Shown: one piece after another, positions 8,785 to 18,640 of the stretch
Numbering within the stretch: the first letter of the stretch is position 1
How the letters are laid out: every line of letters begins with the position of its first letter
NCBI GenBank assembly: GCA_900547395.1
Contig: URGP01000010.1
Span: 42,112 to 106,111, forward strand
Length of the DNA: 64,000 nucleotides
From: an uncultured Opitutales bacterium
Lineage (GTDB): Bacteria > Verrucomicrobiota > Verrucomicrobiia > Opitutales > Intestinicryptomonadaceae
Direction: 5' to 3'
Program-made: the position numbers and the translations under genes
The notes under the pieces: generated by a model
Told to the model about the DNA's origin: nothing
The model's input: the letters and a program-made list of their open reading frames with translations, nothing else
Databases searched by the model: none

Positions 8785-9396
8785 ATGAAAAAAACTTTAA
8801 ATGAAAAAATAAGGACGACAATTTCCAAAGTCGTAGGCATTTTTATTATATTTGCAGTACTCTTTTGCGAGACAAAGTGGGAAGTAAATCCGATACTTGA
8901 AGAATCGCTTATGCTCTTTGCATGCGTGATGGCTACAATCGGCGCATTCGGCAGAATTTGGTGCTCGCTTTATATTGCAGGACACAAAGACAGAAAGCTA
9001 ATCGCCGAGGGGCCTTACAGCTTGTGCAGAAATCCGCTCTACTTTTTCAGTTTTGTGGGAGCGGTCGGTACTTGTTTCGGCACGGAGACATTTTCAATTC
9101 CGATGCTTGCCGCCGTTGCTTTCGTCTTGTATTATCCCTCGACGGTCAAGGGCGAAGAAGCGCGCTTAAAAGAGCTTTTTGGCAAGGAATTTGACGATTA
9201 TTGTCAAACAACGCCGCGCTTTATTCCCAATTTTTTCCGAAAGCCAAGCCAGCCTGATTTTATGGAAGTAATGCCCAAAAAGTTTACAAAAAGTTTTTTG
9301 GACGCCGTTTGGTTTGTTTGGATTATCGGGTTTTTTGAGCTTGCCGAAGGTTTGAGGGAAGCGGGTGTCATACCGACCCTTTTCAAGCTCTATTAA
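8785..9396 (+). CDS. Isoprenylcysteine carboxyl methyltransferase-like membrane protein
   Basis: 203 residues. The C-terminal half carries the ICMT/PEMT-type pattern EGPYSLCRNPLYFFSF (residues about 73-88), then a hydrophobic pair of helices, GEEARLKELFGKEFDDYCQTTPRFIP, as in the SAM-binding region of membrane methyltransferases. Two N-terminal hydrophobic helices precede it and one more occurs near residues 172-187. Bacterial members methylate unknown small or lipid substrates; a prenyl-cysteine substrate should not be assumed. It is not clearly in an operon with the preceding membrane genes (82-bp gap) and is followed by a terminator at 9502. Confidence 0.75.
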   Translation: MKKTLNEKIRTTISKVVGIFIIFAVLFCETKWEVNPILEESLMLFACVMATIGAFGRIWCSLYIAGHKDRKLIAEGPYSLCRNPLYFFSFVGAVGTCFGTETFSIPMLAAVAFVLYYPSTVKGEEARLKELFGKEFDDYCQTTPRFIPNFFRKPSQPDFMEVMPKKFTKSFLDAVWFVWIIGFFELAEGLREAGVIPTLFKLY

Positions 9397-9501
9397 GCCT
9401 TTTGAAAAGATGAATTTTCTTTCAAGCGTATTTTTGAATTTACAATGTTCGATGTAGTTTTGCCTTAGCGTGACAGCACTGCGTATTTTGGCAAATTTGC
9501 G

Positions 9502-9535
9502 GTCGCCTTGTTTTTGCGCAAGGCGACTTTCTTTT
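9502..9535 (+). terminator. Rho-independent terminator
   Basis: Perfect 9-bp stem GTCGCCTTG/CAAGGCGAC with an eight-base loop and a T-rich tail, ending the methyltransferase-like gene. The rest of the 9397-9697 spacer shows no gene. Confidence 0.75.
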
Positions 9536-9647
9536 GCTTACATTTGGTTTCTCGGGATTTTTCAGGAATGACTGAGGCGGAATTGAAAAAGCCCGTTGAC
9601 ATCTATTTTGCGGTTAAAAACGGGGATTGAACACGCTTATTTGGCGC

Positions 9648-9678
9648 AAAAAAAACGGCGGAAAAACATATCCGCCGC
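9648..9678 (-). terminator. Rho-independent terminator of metK-ahcY
   Basis: On the minus strand a CGGCGGA/TCCGCCG stem with an eight-base loop is followed by eight T, just after the ahcY stop. Confidence 0.85.
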
Positions 9679-9697
9679 TTTTCGCAAACAATCCGTT

Positions 9698-11110
9698 TTA
9701 ATACCTGTAAATGTCCGATTTATACGGGCCTTCGACTTTTACGCCGATGTAGTCCGCCTGCTCCTGTGTCAGGGTTGTAAGGTGCGCCCCGATGCGTTCC
9801 AAGTGCAGTCTTGCGACTTCTTCGTCCAATTTTTTGGGCAGGGTATAGACTTTGTTTTCGTACTTGCCGCGGTTTTCCCAAAGGTCGATTTGCGCAAGCG
9901 TTTGGTTTGTGAAAGAATTGCTCATCACAAACGACGGGTGCCCTGTCGCACAGCCCAAGTTAACGAGCCTGCCTTCCGCCAAGAGGTAGATTGAATTGCC
10001 GCCCGGGAATGTGTATTTGTCAACTTGGGGTTTGATGTTTGTGCGCTTTATGTTCGGGAATTTTTCAAGTTTGCTTACTTCGATTTCATTGTCGAAATGC
10101 CCTATGTTGCAGACGATAGCCTGGTCGCGCATCTTTTGCATGTGCTCGATTGTGATAATCTTGCAGTTGCCGGTTGTTGTTACGTAGATGTCCGCCAATC
10201 CCAATGTTTCTTCAATCGTCACCACGCGGTAGCCTTCCATCGCCGCCTGCAATGCGCAAATCGGGTCTATTTCCGTGACCAAAATTGTTGCGCCAAGTCC
10301 TTTTAATGCTTGAACACAGCCTTTGCCGACATCGCCGTAGCCGCAAACTACCGCCACTTTGCCCGCAATCATTACGTCTGTTGCGCGCTTTATGCCGTCA
10401 ACCAACGATTCCCTGCAACCGTACAAATTGTCGAATTTGCTCTTTGTTACGGAGTCGTTTACATTGATTGCGGGGAAGAGCAGTTCGCCCCTTTCAAAAC
10501 GCTGATAGAGGCGGTGTACGCCTGTCGTTGTTTCTTCTGAAACACCCTTGACTTCCGCAACGACTTTGTGCCAATGGCTTGGGTCTTCCTTGTTAACTTT
10601 TTTAAGAAGCGTCTTTATGACTTCTTCTTCATGGCTTGAGCTTTCAGTGTTTACCCAATCCGAGCCGTTTTCAAGCTCGTAGCCTTTGTGGATTAGCAAA
10701 GTCGCGTCTCCGCCGTCGTCAACGATTAACTGCGGACCCTTGCCGTCGTTCCAAGTCAGAGCCTTGTAGGTGCATTCCCAGTAGTCTTCAAGGCTTTCGC
10801 CTTTCCATGCAAATACGGGAGTGCCGCCTTTTGCGATTGCCGCCGCCGCGTGGTCTTGCGTTGAAAAGATGTTGCAGCTTGCCCAGCGCACGTCCGCGCC
10901 GAGAGCTTTCAATGTTTCAATCAAGACGGCGGTTTGGATTGTCATGTGCAGGCTGCCGCTTATTCTGACGCCTTTAAGCGGTTTTTTGTCCGCGTATTTT
11001 TTGCGCACCGCCATGAGCCCCGGCATTTCGTGCTCTGCGATGTCAAGTTCTTTTCTTCCGAAATCCGCCAAAGAGATGTCGGCTATTTTGTAGTCTGAAA
11101 ATTCGCTCAT
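9698..11110 (-). CDS. ahcY: Adenosylhomocysteinase
   Basis: 470 residues, the length of bacterial enzymes with the roughly 40-residue insertion. AhcY hydrolyses S-adenosylhomocysteine to adenosine and homocysteine, relieving product inhibition of methyltransferases. Signature 1, [16 protein letters not shown], is at residues 78-93; the NAD-binding motif [21 protein letters not shown] is near 250-270; the family C-terminus [10 protein letters not shown] is intact. Its start codon overlaps the last base of the metK stop (TAATG), so the pair is a translationally coupled SAM-cycle operon. No riboswitch is obvious in the metK leader. Confidence 0.97.
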   Translation of the reverse strand: MSEFSDYKIADISLADFGRKELDIAEHEMPGLMAVRKKYADKKPLKGVRISGSLHMTIQTAVLIETLKALGADVRWASCNIFSTQDHAAAAIAKGGTPVFAWKGESLEDYWECTYKALTWNDGKGPQLIVDDGGDATLLIHKGYELENGSDWVNTESSSHEEEVIKTLLKKVNKEDPSHWHKVVAEVKGVSEETTTGVHRLYQRFERGELLFPAINVNDSVTKSKFDNLYGCRESLVDGIKRATDVMIAGKVAVVCGYGDVGKGCVQALKGLGATILVTEIDPICALQAAMEGYRVVTIEETLGLADIYVTTTGNCKIITIEHMQKMRDQAIVCNIGHFDNEIEVSKLEKFPNIKRTNIKPQVDKYTFPGGNSIYLLAEGRLVNLGCATGHPSFVMSNSFTNQTLAQIDLWENRGKYENKVYTLPKKLDEEVARLHLERIGAHLTTLTQEQADYIGVKVEGPYKSDIYRY

Positions 11111-12282
11111 TATTTTGCTGATTTTACGGCTTTTTTCAGGTCTTGCGCCTTGTCGGTTTTTTCCCAGGGCAAGTCGGCTTTTGTGAAGTGTCCGTAGTTT
11201 GTGGTCTTTTTGTAAATCGGGGCGAGAAGTCCGAGCTGTTTTATGATGTCGGCAGGCTTGAAAGAGAATACTTTTTTAACCGCGTCCGTCAAAACTTCTT
11301 CTGAAACTTTGCCCGTTCCGAAAGTGTCGATTGCGATGCTTAGCGGATGCGGATAGCCGATTGCGTACGCGACTTGAAGTTCGCAACGGTCAGCCAAGCC
11401 CGCGGCAACGATGTTCTTTGCAACCCATCTGCACATGTACGCCGCCGAACGGTCAACCTTTGAGGGGTCTTTTCCCGAGAACGCGCCGCCGCCGTGGCGT
11501 CCGTAGCCGCCGTAAGAGTCAACTATAATCTTTCTGCCCGTAAGCCCTGAATCGCCCTGAGGACCACCCACGACGAATTTCCCCGTCGGGTTTATCAAAA
11601 ATTGCGTTTTTTCGTCGCAGAGATTTTTCGGAAGGACTTTTTTGATGATTTTTTCAACCATGTAATGCTCGATTTCGTCATGCTCGACGTCCGCGGAGTG
11701 CTGGGTTGAAATTACGACGTTTTCAATTCTTGCGGGCTTTCCGTCCTTGTATTCGACTGCGACCTGGCTCTTGCAGTCGGGGCGGAGCCATTTCGGACCC
11801 TTGCCTTTGCGCTGTTTTGCAAGCTCCGTTAAAATGCGGTGCGCGAACATTATGGCGGCGGGCATGTATTCGGGCGTTTCGTTTGTGGCGTAGCCGAACA
11901 TGATGCCTTGGTCTCCCGCACCCTGTTCCGCGCCTTTTTTGCCTTTTGCCTTGCGGGCGTCAACGCCTTGCGCGATGTCGGGGGACTGTTTTGTCAAAAG
12001 GTTTGTTATAAATACTTTGTCGGCATGAAAAACGTCGTCGTCGTTGACGTAGCCGATTTCCCTTATGGCGTTTCGCACGATTTTTTCGTAGTCCAACTTT
12101 GCGTTTGTTGTGATTTCGCCCGCGATTACGACGCAGTTGCTCTTTACCAAAGTTTCACATGCCACGCGGCTTGATTTGTCCTGTTCCAGGCATGCGTCAA
12201 GGACGCTGTCGGAAATATAGTCCGCCACTTTGTCGGGATGGCCTTCGCCAACCGATTCCGAAGAGAATACGTAATTTTTCAT
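11110..12282 (-). CDS. metK: S-adenosylmethionine synthetase
   Basis: 390 residues, the usual length. MetK makes SAM from methionine and ATP in the cytoplasm. The sequence shows [20 protein letters not shown] at residues 6-25, [12 protein letters not shown] near 120-131, [19 protein letters not shown] near 262-280 and the typical end [13 protein letters not shown]. It is directly coupled to ahcY downstream. The 95-bp gap to the upstream membrane gene holds a TTGACT-like -35 element on the minus strand but no convincing SAM riboswitch. Confidence 0.97.
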   Translation of the reverse strand: MKNYVFSSESVGEGHPDKVADYISDSVLDACLEQDKSSRVACETLVKSNCVVIAGEITTNAKLDYEKIVRNAIREIGYVNDDDVFHADKVFITNLLTKQSPDIAQGVDARKAKGKKGAEQGAGDQGIMFGYATNETPEYMPAAIMFAHRILTELAKQRKGKGPKWLRPDCKSQVAVEYKDGKPARIENVVISTQHSADVEHDEIEHYMVEKIIKKVLPKNLCDEKTQFLINPTGKFVVGGPQGDSGLTGRKIIVDSYGGYGRHGGGAFSGKDPSKVDRSAAYMCRWVAKNIVAAGLADRCELQVAYAIGYPHPLSIAIDTFGTGKVSEEVLTDAVKKVFSFKPADIIKQLGLLAPIYKKTTNYGHFTKADLPWEKTDKAQDLKKAVKSAK

Positions 12283-12377
12283 ATTTGTTTTTTAGTGAGT
12301 GTTTTTTTTAAAATATTGGTTCAATTCAATCGCAAATCCCCAAATAGTCAAGCATTCATAAGCGGGGCGGATTTCGG

Positions 12378-13109
12378 CTATTTTTTGTTTTCGCGCAAGT
12401 CCTGCGAGAGGGCTTCCTCAAAAGTAAATCCCGTCAAATTTTTGATTGCGTTTAGAATTTTGAAAAGTGCGGCGGTTGTGATTGCCATGCAGGGCAGTAG
12501 AACAACAAGGTATGAAATCCATGTCATTTGCCCGACTTGGCTGTTGAATTCTTCCGCGCTTGCGTTTTCGGTGTAAATCATTGCCGCGAGGAAAAACTGG
12601 ATAATGCCGCTTGCGAAGAATGACGCCGATATTAGAATTGTCGCGCCTTTTAAGGCGTCGAAGAACTTTGCGGTGTTGTTTCTTTCTTTGAGAGCCGCCG
12701 CCACTTTTTTCGTGTCCAACAGGGTGTCGTTATAGATTAAGACTTTCACGAGGGGCTTTTTTGTGTATGCCGATATTAAGACTGCCAGACCAAGTATCGC
12801 GGGAATGCCTGCCTCTTTTGCGATAATCCATTCGCGGGAAAGCTCGAAAAGCCCGATTGTGCCTGTCAAAAGCACGTTTAGTATGCCGAAAATCGAAAAA
12901 ATGTTCCACTTTCCGCGCTTTGCCAAATCGTAAATCCCGTAAATGACGGGCAGGGCTATTGCGATTGCGAAAAAGTAAATCGGTTTTGCGCTTTCTTGTG
13001 AGACAATTCCCGCCGCAACGAGCCACTTTTGCGCCTTCATCAAAATGAGCGTCGGCAAAATTACGTTTACGCCCAGATTGAGCCAGATGTTTTCTTTGTT
13101 TTTAGGCAT
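12378..13109 (-). CDS. Membrane protein resembling the VC0807 / septation-protein-A-like group
   Basis: 243 residues with about six hydrophobic helices (near 13-33, 45-62, 70-90, 100-118, 150-175 and 195-215). The N-terminus ENIWLNLGVNVILPTLILMK and the charged loop after the third helix resemble the VC0807 family of uncharacterised proteins, which are sometimes annotated as intracellular-septation-A-like; this match is from memory. It begins one base after the stop of the 79-residue membrane protein upstream, so the two are co-transcribed. Function is unknown. Confidence 0.6.
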   Translation of the reverse strand: MPKNKENIWLNLGVNVILPTLILMKAQKWLVAAGIVSQESAKPIYFFAIAIALPVIYGIYDLAKRGKWNIFSIFGILNVLLTGTIGLFELSREWIIAKEAGIPAILGLAVLISAYTKKPLVKVLIYNDTLLDTKKVAAALKERNNTAKFFDALKGATILISASFFASGIIQFFLAAMIYTENASAEEFNSQVGQMTWISYLVVLLPCMAITTAALFKILNAIKNLTGFTFEEALSQDLRENKK

Positions 13110-13110
13110 T

Positions 13111-13350
13111 TTATCTGTACAAATTTACAAGCCCCATTAAGCCAAGAATGAGAAGAGGAATAATTGCCCAGATTATGCGTTTTGTCATGTAGCGGCGGTT
13201 GAAATCTTCGCGGCTTATGTCTATTTCGTTGCGGTAGTCCGAATAAAATTCCTCTTTCCCCTTTAAAATGTAGTAGAGGTTTGGAATTAGCGATAATGCC
13301 AGCAGGGCAAGCAGTATTAAAATCCAGGCGAAAGTTTCTTTTTCTTGCAT
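13111..13350 (-). CDS. Small two-helix membrane protein
   Basis: 79 residues. Two hydrophobic helices (about 8-28 and 58-77) flank a charged loop (YSDYRNEIDISREDFNRRYMTKR). It lies one base before the VC0807-like gene and is probably expressed with it. The tight spacing and coherent two-helix layout argue it is a true gene; the family is not recognised. Confidence 0.6.
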   Translation of the reverse strand: MQEKETFAWILILLALLALSLIPNLYYILKGKEEFYSDYRNEIDISREDFNRRYMTKRIIWAIIPLLILGLMGLVNLYR

Positions 13351-13411
13351 GATGTTTTTTTGGTAAAAGGCTATTTAGCGCGATAATTTTCAATTTATCA
13401 ATATTTTATTC

Positions 13412-13446
13412 AAAAAAAGCGCGGACTTCTTTTGGAAATCCGCGCC
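13412..13446 (-). terminator. Rho-independent terminator of gdhA
   Basis: Minus-strand stem GCGCGGA/TCCGCGC followed by a run of seven T, 25 bp after the gdhA stop. Confidence 0.85.
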
Positions 13447-13471
13447 AAATTTTTATTGAGTTAAGCTTAAA

Positions 13472-14980
<1,509 letters not shown>

Positions 14981-15073
14981 TTAATTTAACGCGGGCTTCA
15001 TCATAAATCTTGACGCGGCACGGGGGTTATGAAAAAATAAACCGCGCAAAATCGGTAAACTTTTTTAATTTTT

Positions 15074-15658
15074 ATGGAACACAAGGGCTTAATTTACACG
15101 CTTTCGGGAATCGCCGTTTTGGCGGTAATGATTGCGCTGATTGCTTTCGGGCTTGATTCGGGAGGTTCGCGCAATTTTGTTTTGGATTCTTTCCCAAGCG
15201 GTGCAAACGTATATTTGAACGGGAAGCCCGCGGGCAAGACCCCGCTTCTTCTCGATGCCGATTTTATGAGGCGAAACAAAATTTCAGGATATGAAGAAGC
15301 TCCGCTTTTGCGTATTTTCACGCCAAACAAGAACGGCAGTCTTCTGATTTCTTCGGGGACGCCTAAAAATTCCCAAAAGCTTTTGTCTTCAACTTTTACG
15401 TTTGCCTTGCCCACAAAGCAGGGCGGAATTCCGCAAGTCTTTGAAAAGTCCGCGCCCGACGCTCCGCTTGAAGTCGCGCAAAAGGGCATGGGGGCTTTCA
15501 TTTACTTTGAAAAAACCGACAAAATGATAGTTGTTTTTGACTGCGGAAAAATGCCGCGCCTGTCTCCCGAGCAAAAGGAGAGGGCGAGCGTGATTTGGTT
15601 CGGCTCTGACGTTTCTTTGGGGACGATGTCGGAATACAAGTCGTTTAACAAAAGATAA
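15074..15658 (+). CDS. PEGA-domain membrane-anchored protein
   Basis: 194 residues. A single N-terminal hydrophobic helix (residues 6-26) anchors it to the membrane. Residues about 33-60 form a PEGA-type repeat (VLDSFPSGANVYLNGKPAGK followed by TPLLL), a small beta-sandwich found in surface proteins and thought to bind carbohydrate or protein. The remaining 130 residues, with FVLDSFP repeated only once and a C-terminal IVVFDCGKMPRLSPEQKERA segment, are not recognised. It is transcribed divergently from gdhA and stands alone; its partner is not evident. Confidence 0.7.
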   Translation: MEHKGLIYTLSGIAVLAVMIALIAFGLDSGGSRNFVLDSFPSGANVYLNGKPAGKTPLLLDADFMRRNKISGYEEAPLLRIFTPNKNGSLLISSGTPKNSQKLLSSTFTFALPTKQGGIPQVFEKSAPDAPLEVAQKGMGAFIYFEKTDKMIVVFDCGKMPRLSPEQKERASVIWFGSDVSLGTMSEYKSFNKR

Positions 15659-15747
15659 CGGATGTCTTGGCATATCTGCTGTTTTTCTGCGCGCGTGAAA
15701 ATGTGCGCTGACGCTTTATTTTGTAAATCTTTCGTTTTTTGATTGCT

Positions 15748-16689
15748 ATGAAGAAAATAATTTTATGCATCGCGCTTTTCTCATGTTCTTTTGCGTTTGC
15801 TCAAAATCCTGTTTTGGAAATTGAAAAAACCATTGAAGGGAAGCGGGCTTCGGTGGGGGTTGCGGTCATATATAAAGACCAAGTCTTTACGGTTAAAAAC
15901 GAGGGGAAATATCCCATTATGAGCGTATTCAAATTCCATATTGCCGTCGCCGCGTTGAAGAAAATGGAAAACGACGGCATTGCGTTGGAAAGCAAAGTGT
16001 TTATTGAGCCGAAACAAATGCAAAAAGACACATGGAGCCCCATGCTAAAAAAATATCCCTTCGGGCGCATTAATGTGTCTTACGCGGAAATATTGGAATA
16101 TACAATATCGCATAGCGATAACAATACTTGTAATTGGCTCATAGATTTTGTCGGGGGCATCGGGGAAGTCGATTCTTTTGTAAAATCGCTCGGCATAGAT
16201 GCGTTCAGTTTGTCAGAAACAGAACGGAGCATGGGTATGGACATATATAAAACATATAATAACTGGAGCACCCCGCTATCCATGTCGAAATTTTTGCGCA
16301 AAGTATATGAGGGAAACGTCCTCTCCGAAAAGCATTTCTTGTTTTTGGAACGCGCCATGCTTAATTCCTCGTCAGGCAAAGACAAGCTGAAAGCGGGCTT
16401 GCCTGAATTTGTGCCGATAGCCCACAAAACGGGGCGCTCTTACAGGACTCCCGGGGGTGTGCGTATGTGCGATGCCGACGCGGGAGTCATTTATCTTCCG
16501 AATGGAGAAAAATGTTATATAACGGTTTTTATAAAAGATTCCTTGGAGTCCGACGATGATAATGCAAAAATTATTGCGGACATTGCAAAGATAACTTATG
16601 AATTTTTGAAAAATCGACAGTCTTGCGGCATTGGCGCGGCGAGAAATTGCGACAATTCTTTGCGCATAAAATCATCGGAAAACAAATGA
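15748..16689 (+). CDS. Class A beta-lactamase, subclass A2 (CfxA/CepA/PER-like)
   Basis: 313 residues including a signal peptide (MKKIILCIALFSCSFAFA), so it is exported to the periplasm. The catalytic set is complete: S59-V-F-K62 (SxxK, in the SVFKFHIAVA context typical of subclass A2), S123-D124-N125 (SDN loop), ETER with E159 in the omega-loop position followed by NNWSTP, and K227-T-G. These place it with CfxA, CblA, CepA and PER enzymes that hydrolyse penicillins and often cephalosporins; the actual spectrum cannot be read from sequence. The ORF also opens with TTG at 15739, but ATG at 15748 starts a proper signal peptide. Its 3' end overlaps a degraded DJ-1 gene. No adjacent regulator is seen. 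Confidence 0.92.
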   Translation: MKKIILCIALFSCSFAFAQNPVLEIEKTIEGKRASVGVAVIYKDQVFTVKNEGKYPIMSVFKFHIAVAALKKMENDGIALESKVFIEPKQMQKDTWSPMLKKYPFGRINVSYAEILEYTISHSDNNTCNWLIDFVGGIGEVDSFVKSLGIDAFSLSETERSMGMDIYKTYNNWSTPLSMSKFLRKVYEGNVLSEKHFLFLERAMLNSSSGKDKLKAGLPEFVPIAHKTGRSYRTPGGVRMCDADAGVIYLPNGEKCYITVFIKDSLESDDDNAKIIADIAKITYEFLKNRQSCGIGAARNCDNSLRIKSSENK

Positions 16690-17319
16690 AAATATATCCT
16701 TTTGTCCAATTATGCGCCCACGAAACCGTGTATCTTTCGGAGGCGGTGGCTTCCGATGAATTTGCGCTGAAAGAGAAGCCGAAGTATGTTAACAAGGTTG
16801 TGGCACTTGCTTTGGAGCCCGTAAAATCAATCGGAGGGCTTTGCACTTTGCCTGATTATTCATTTGAAACAATGCAAGCGATTACGCGGCATTGGTGTTG
16901 ATAGGCGGATCGGAGCGAGCCGATTGCTGAAAATGTCCTTTCCATCGTAAAGAGGGCGGTTGATGGCGGGAAAATTGTCGGGGCGATTTGCAATGCGGTT
17001 TCGTTCATGGCAAGGCATGGTTTTCTCAACAACATAAGGCATACGGGCAACGGATTGGAGCAACTGAAATTGTGGGGCGGCGTAAATTATGCCAATTCCA
17101 ATGGATATGTTTGTTTGCAGGCAGGTTCGACAAAACATAATAACGGCAAGCGGCTCAGTGTCGCTTGAATTTGCACAGGAACTTTTGCTTGTGCTTGAAA
17201 ACGACACGCCGCGGTGCATCGAAATGTTTTATAAGTTCCATAAGCGGGGATTTTATTCCGAAAAACAGCTTTTAAACGCCGTGCTTGCCGCATTTTCAAT
17301 GTTTTGTTCTGACAAATAA
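16686..17319 (+). pseudogene. Frameshifted DJ-1/PfpI-family glutamine-amidotransferase-like gene
   Basis: Four consecutive reading-frame pieces align in order with a DJ-1/PfpI protein of about 200 residues. Piece 1 starts at ATG 16686 (MKIYPFVQL... VKSIGGLCTLPDYSFETM). Piece 2, after a shift near 16880, reads DYAALVLIGGS. Piece 3, after a shift near 16915, reads EPIAENVLSIVKRAVDGGKI, then GAICNAVSFMARHGFLNN and HTGNGLEQLK, covering the nucleophile-elbow Cys. Piece 4, after a shift near 17140, reads ITASGSVSLEFAQELL and runs to the stop. At least three indels are needed, so the gene is broken unless they are sequence errors; its neighbours are intact. It overlaps the beta-lactamase stop by a few bases. 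Confidence 0.85.
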
Positions 17320-17381
17320 AAAGCTTGTGAATTGCGTTTTTTGAAGCTAAGTTTCCCATACAATATTAAATAGGGATTTTT

Positions 17382-18347
17382 ATGGGAAGACTGTTTTTGG
17401 CATCGCTTTTATTTTTCGTTTATTCCGACATGTTTGCCGCGCGCTCGCAGGAGCCTGTCGTTATTACCACCTGCCGTTCGTTCGGCGCAAGGTGCGATGA
17501 GCAAAGCAAAATCGCATTGCAAAACCGCTTTAAGCCTGCCGGAGAGCAGAAATGCGGGGATTGCGACGACATCAACAAGGTTTGCGCGAACGCCGTTTTG
17601 TCCTTTGACGGAATAATGCAGGGCGATGACGGCAAAATCGCGCTTGAAGCATTTTATCCCGACGGCAATAGCTACAAGTATTTTATTTTGTTTAATTTCA
17701 GGGAAAATGATTCTTCCGCCGCCGTGGAATATTGGGCGTCGAGTTCTGCGGATTTCAAACGCTCAACCTACGCAATCGCAATTTCCGACGAGGACAAGGC
17801 GGGCTATGACGCGATATTTAAATCCGCAGAGATTGCCCCGAGCGTCATTCCCGCAATAATATATTCGCTTGCAAACGACATGTCTTTGACCGACGAACCC
17901 CAGCTTGCCCGCAGGCAGTTCGACCTTGCCCTTTTGTCCATTTTGGAGGCTATGGGCGGCGGCATGAAAGGCTATGACACGGTTTTCGTGAAAAGCGATT
18001 CCTGGTTTGACATTTCAAAGCGCATGTCCGCGCTTAAAATTTTGCGCGACTATGTTTTGGATAATCCAAAGCTATTCAACATAAATCCCGCGCTTGACGC
18101 GGAGGGCAGAGATTTCGCCTATTACATGAAGAAGTTTTCCGATGAATATGCCGCCCGCACAAGGGAGCAGTTCAGGCTTGAATGCAAGGATTTCAATGAG
18201 GCGGAAAGCCCGATTTTGGACGAAGATGCCCTGAAAAAGGCGGAGAGCTTTTCAAAGGCTTTTTCTTGCAAAAAAAATTCGCAAAGCGGGAAAGAGTCGA
18301 GATTTAAGTCTTTGCGCCTTAAAAAGCCCAAGTCCCGCAGGCGTTAG
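17382..18347 (+). CDS. Unrecognised secreted protein
   Basis: 321 residues with an N-terminal signal-like segment (MGRLFLASLLFFVYSDMFAA). A Cys-containing region at residues 31-68 (TTCRSFGARC, KCGDCDDINKVC) could form disulfides or bind metal. The middle is predicted alpha/beta and the last 25 residues are very basic (KSLRLKKPKSRRR at the end), possibly a nucleic-acid or envelope-binding tail. The family is not recognised. Its last 4 bp overlap the convergent small gene at 18344. Confidence 0.6.
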   Translation: MGRLFLASLLFFVYSDMFAARSQEPVVITTCRSFGARCDEQSKIALQNRFKPAGEQKCGDCDDINKVCANAVLSFDGIMQGDDGKIALEAFYPDGNSYKYFILFNFRENDSSAAVEYWASSSADFKRSTYAIAISDEDKAGYDAIFKSAEIAPSVIPAIIYSLANDMSLTDEPQLARRQFDLALLSILEAMGGGMKGYDTVFVKSDSWFDISKRMSALKILRDYVLDNPKLFNINPALDAEGRDFAYYMKKFSDEYAARTREQFRLECKDFNEAESPILDEDALKKAESFSKAFSCKKNSQSGKESRFKSLRLKKPKSRRR

Positions 18348-18592
18348 AAAAGTGCCAAAATAAACAGCACAAACAAAATCAAAATTCCGAGACAGCAGTT
18401 GTTGCAGCCGTTCTGCGGATATGTGTAAACAAAGGGCGGAGTTCGCCCCGCATTTCTTGGATTTTTGCGTCTTGGCGAATGTTCAAAAACGTCGTTTTCG
18501 TTCGGGCTAGGCGTGTTTATTTCAACTGCGTCCAATTCCACAATGTCCGGAGTTTTGTCGGACGGCATTTTTTGAATGTCTCCATTATCCAT
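18344..18592 (-). CDS. Small tail-anchored membrane protein
   Basis: 82 residues. A polar, proline-rich N-terminal part (1-60) is followed by NGCNNCCLG and a single C-terminal hydrophobic helix (68-82), the layout of a tail-anchored protein with a cytosolic domain. It converges on the secreted protein gene with a 4-bp overlap of the stop codons and is divergent from the EF-hand gene. The family is not recognised; the coherent topology is the main reason to keep it. Confidence 0.5.
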   Translation of the reverse strand: MDNGDIQKMPSDKTPDIVELDAVEINTPSPNENDVFEHSPRRKNPRNAGRTPPFVYTYPQNGCNNCCLGILILFVLFILALF

Positions 18593-18640
18593 AATAAAAA
18601 TATGCTATAACAATAAATTTCTCTTGCAAAGGATTTTCTT

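Noticed and set aside
12283..12377. Possible SAM riboswitch before metK
   Set aside because: The leader is short and I could not find the conserved core of any SAM or SAH riboswitch class.
16623..16901. 92-codon frame taken as an independent gene
   Set aside because: Its second part is piece 1 of the DJ-1 pseudogene, and its first part lies in the beta-lactamase end.
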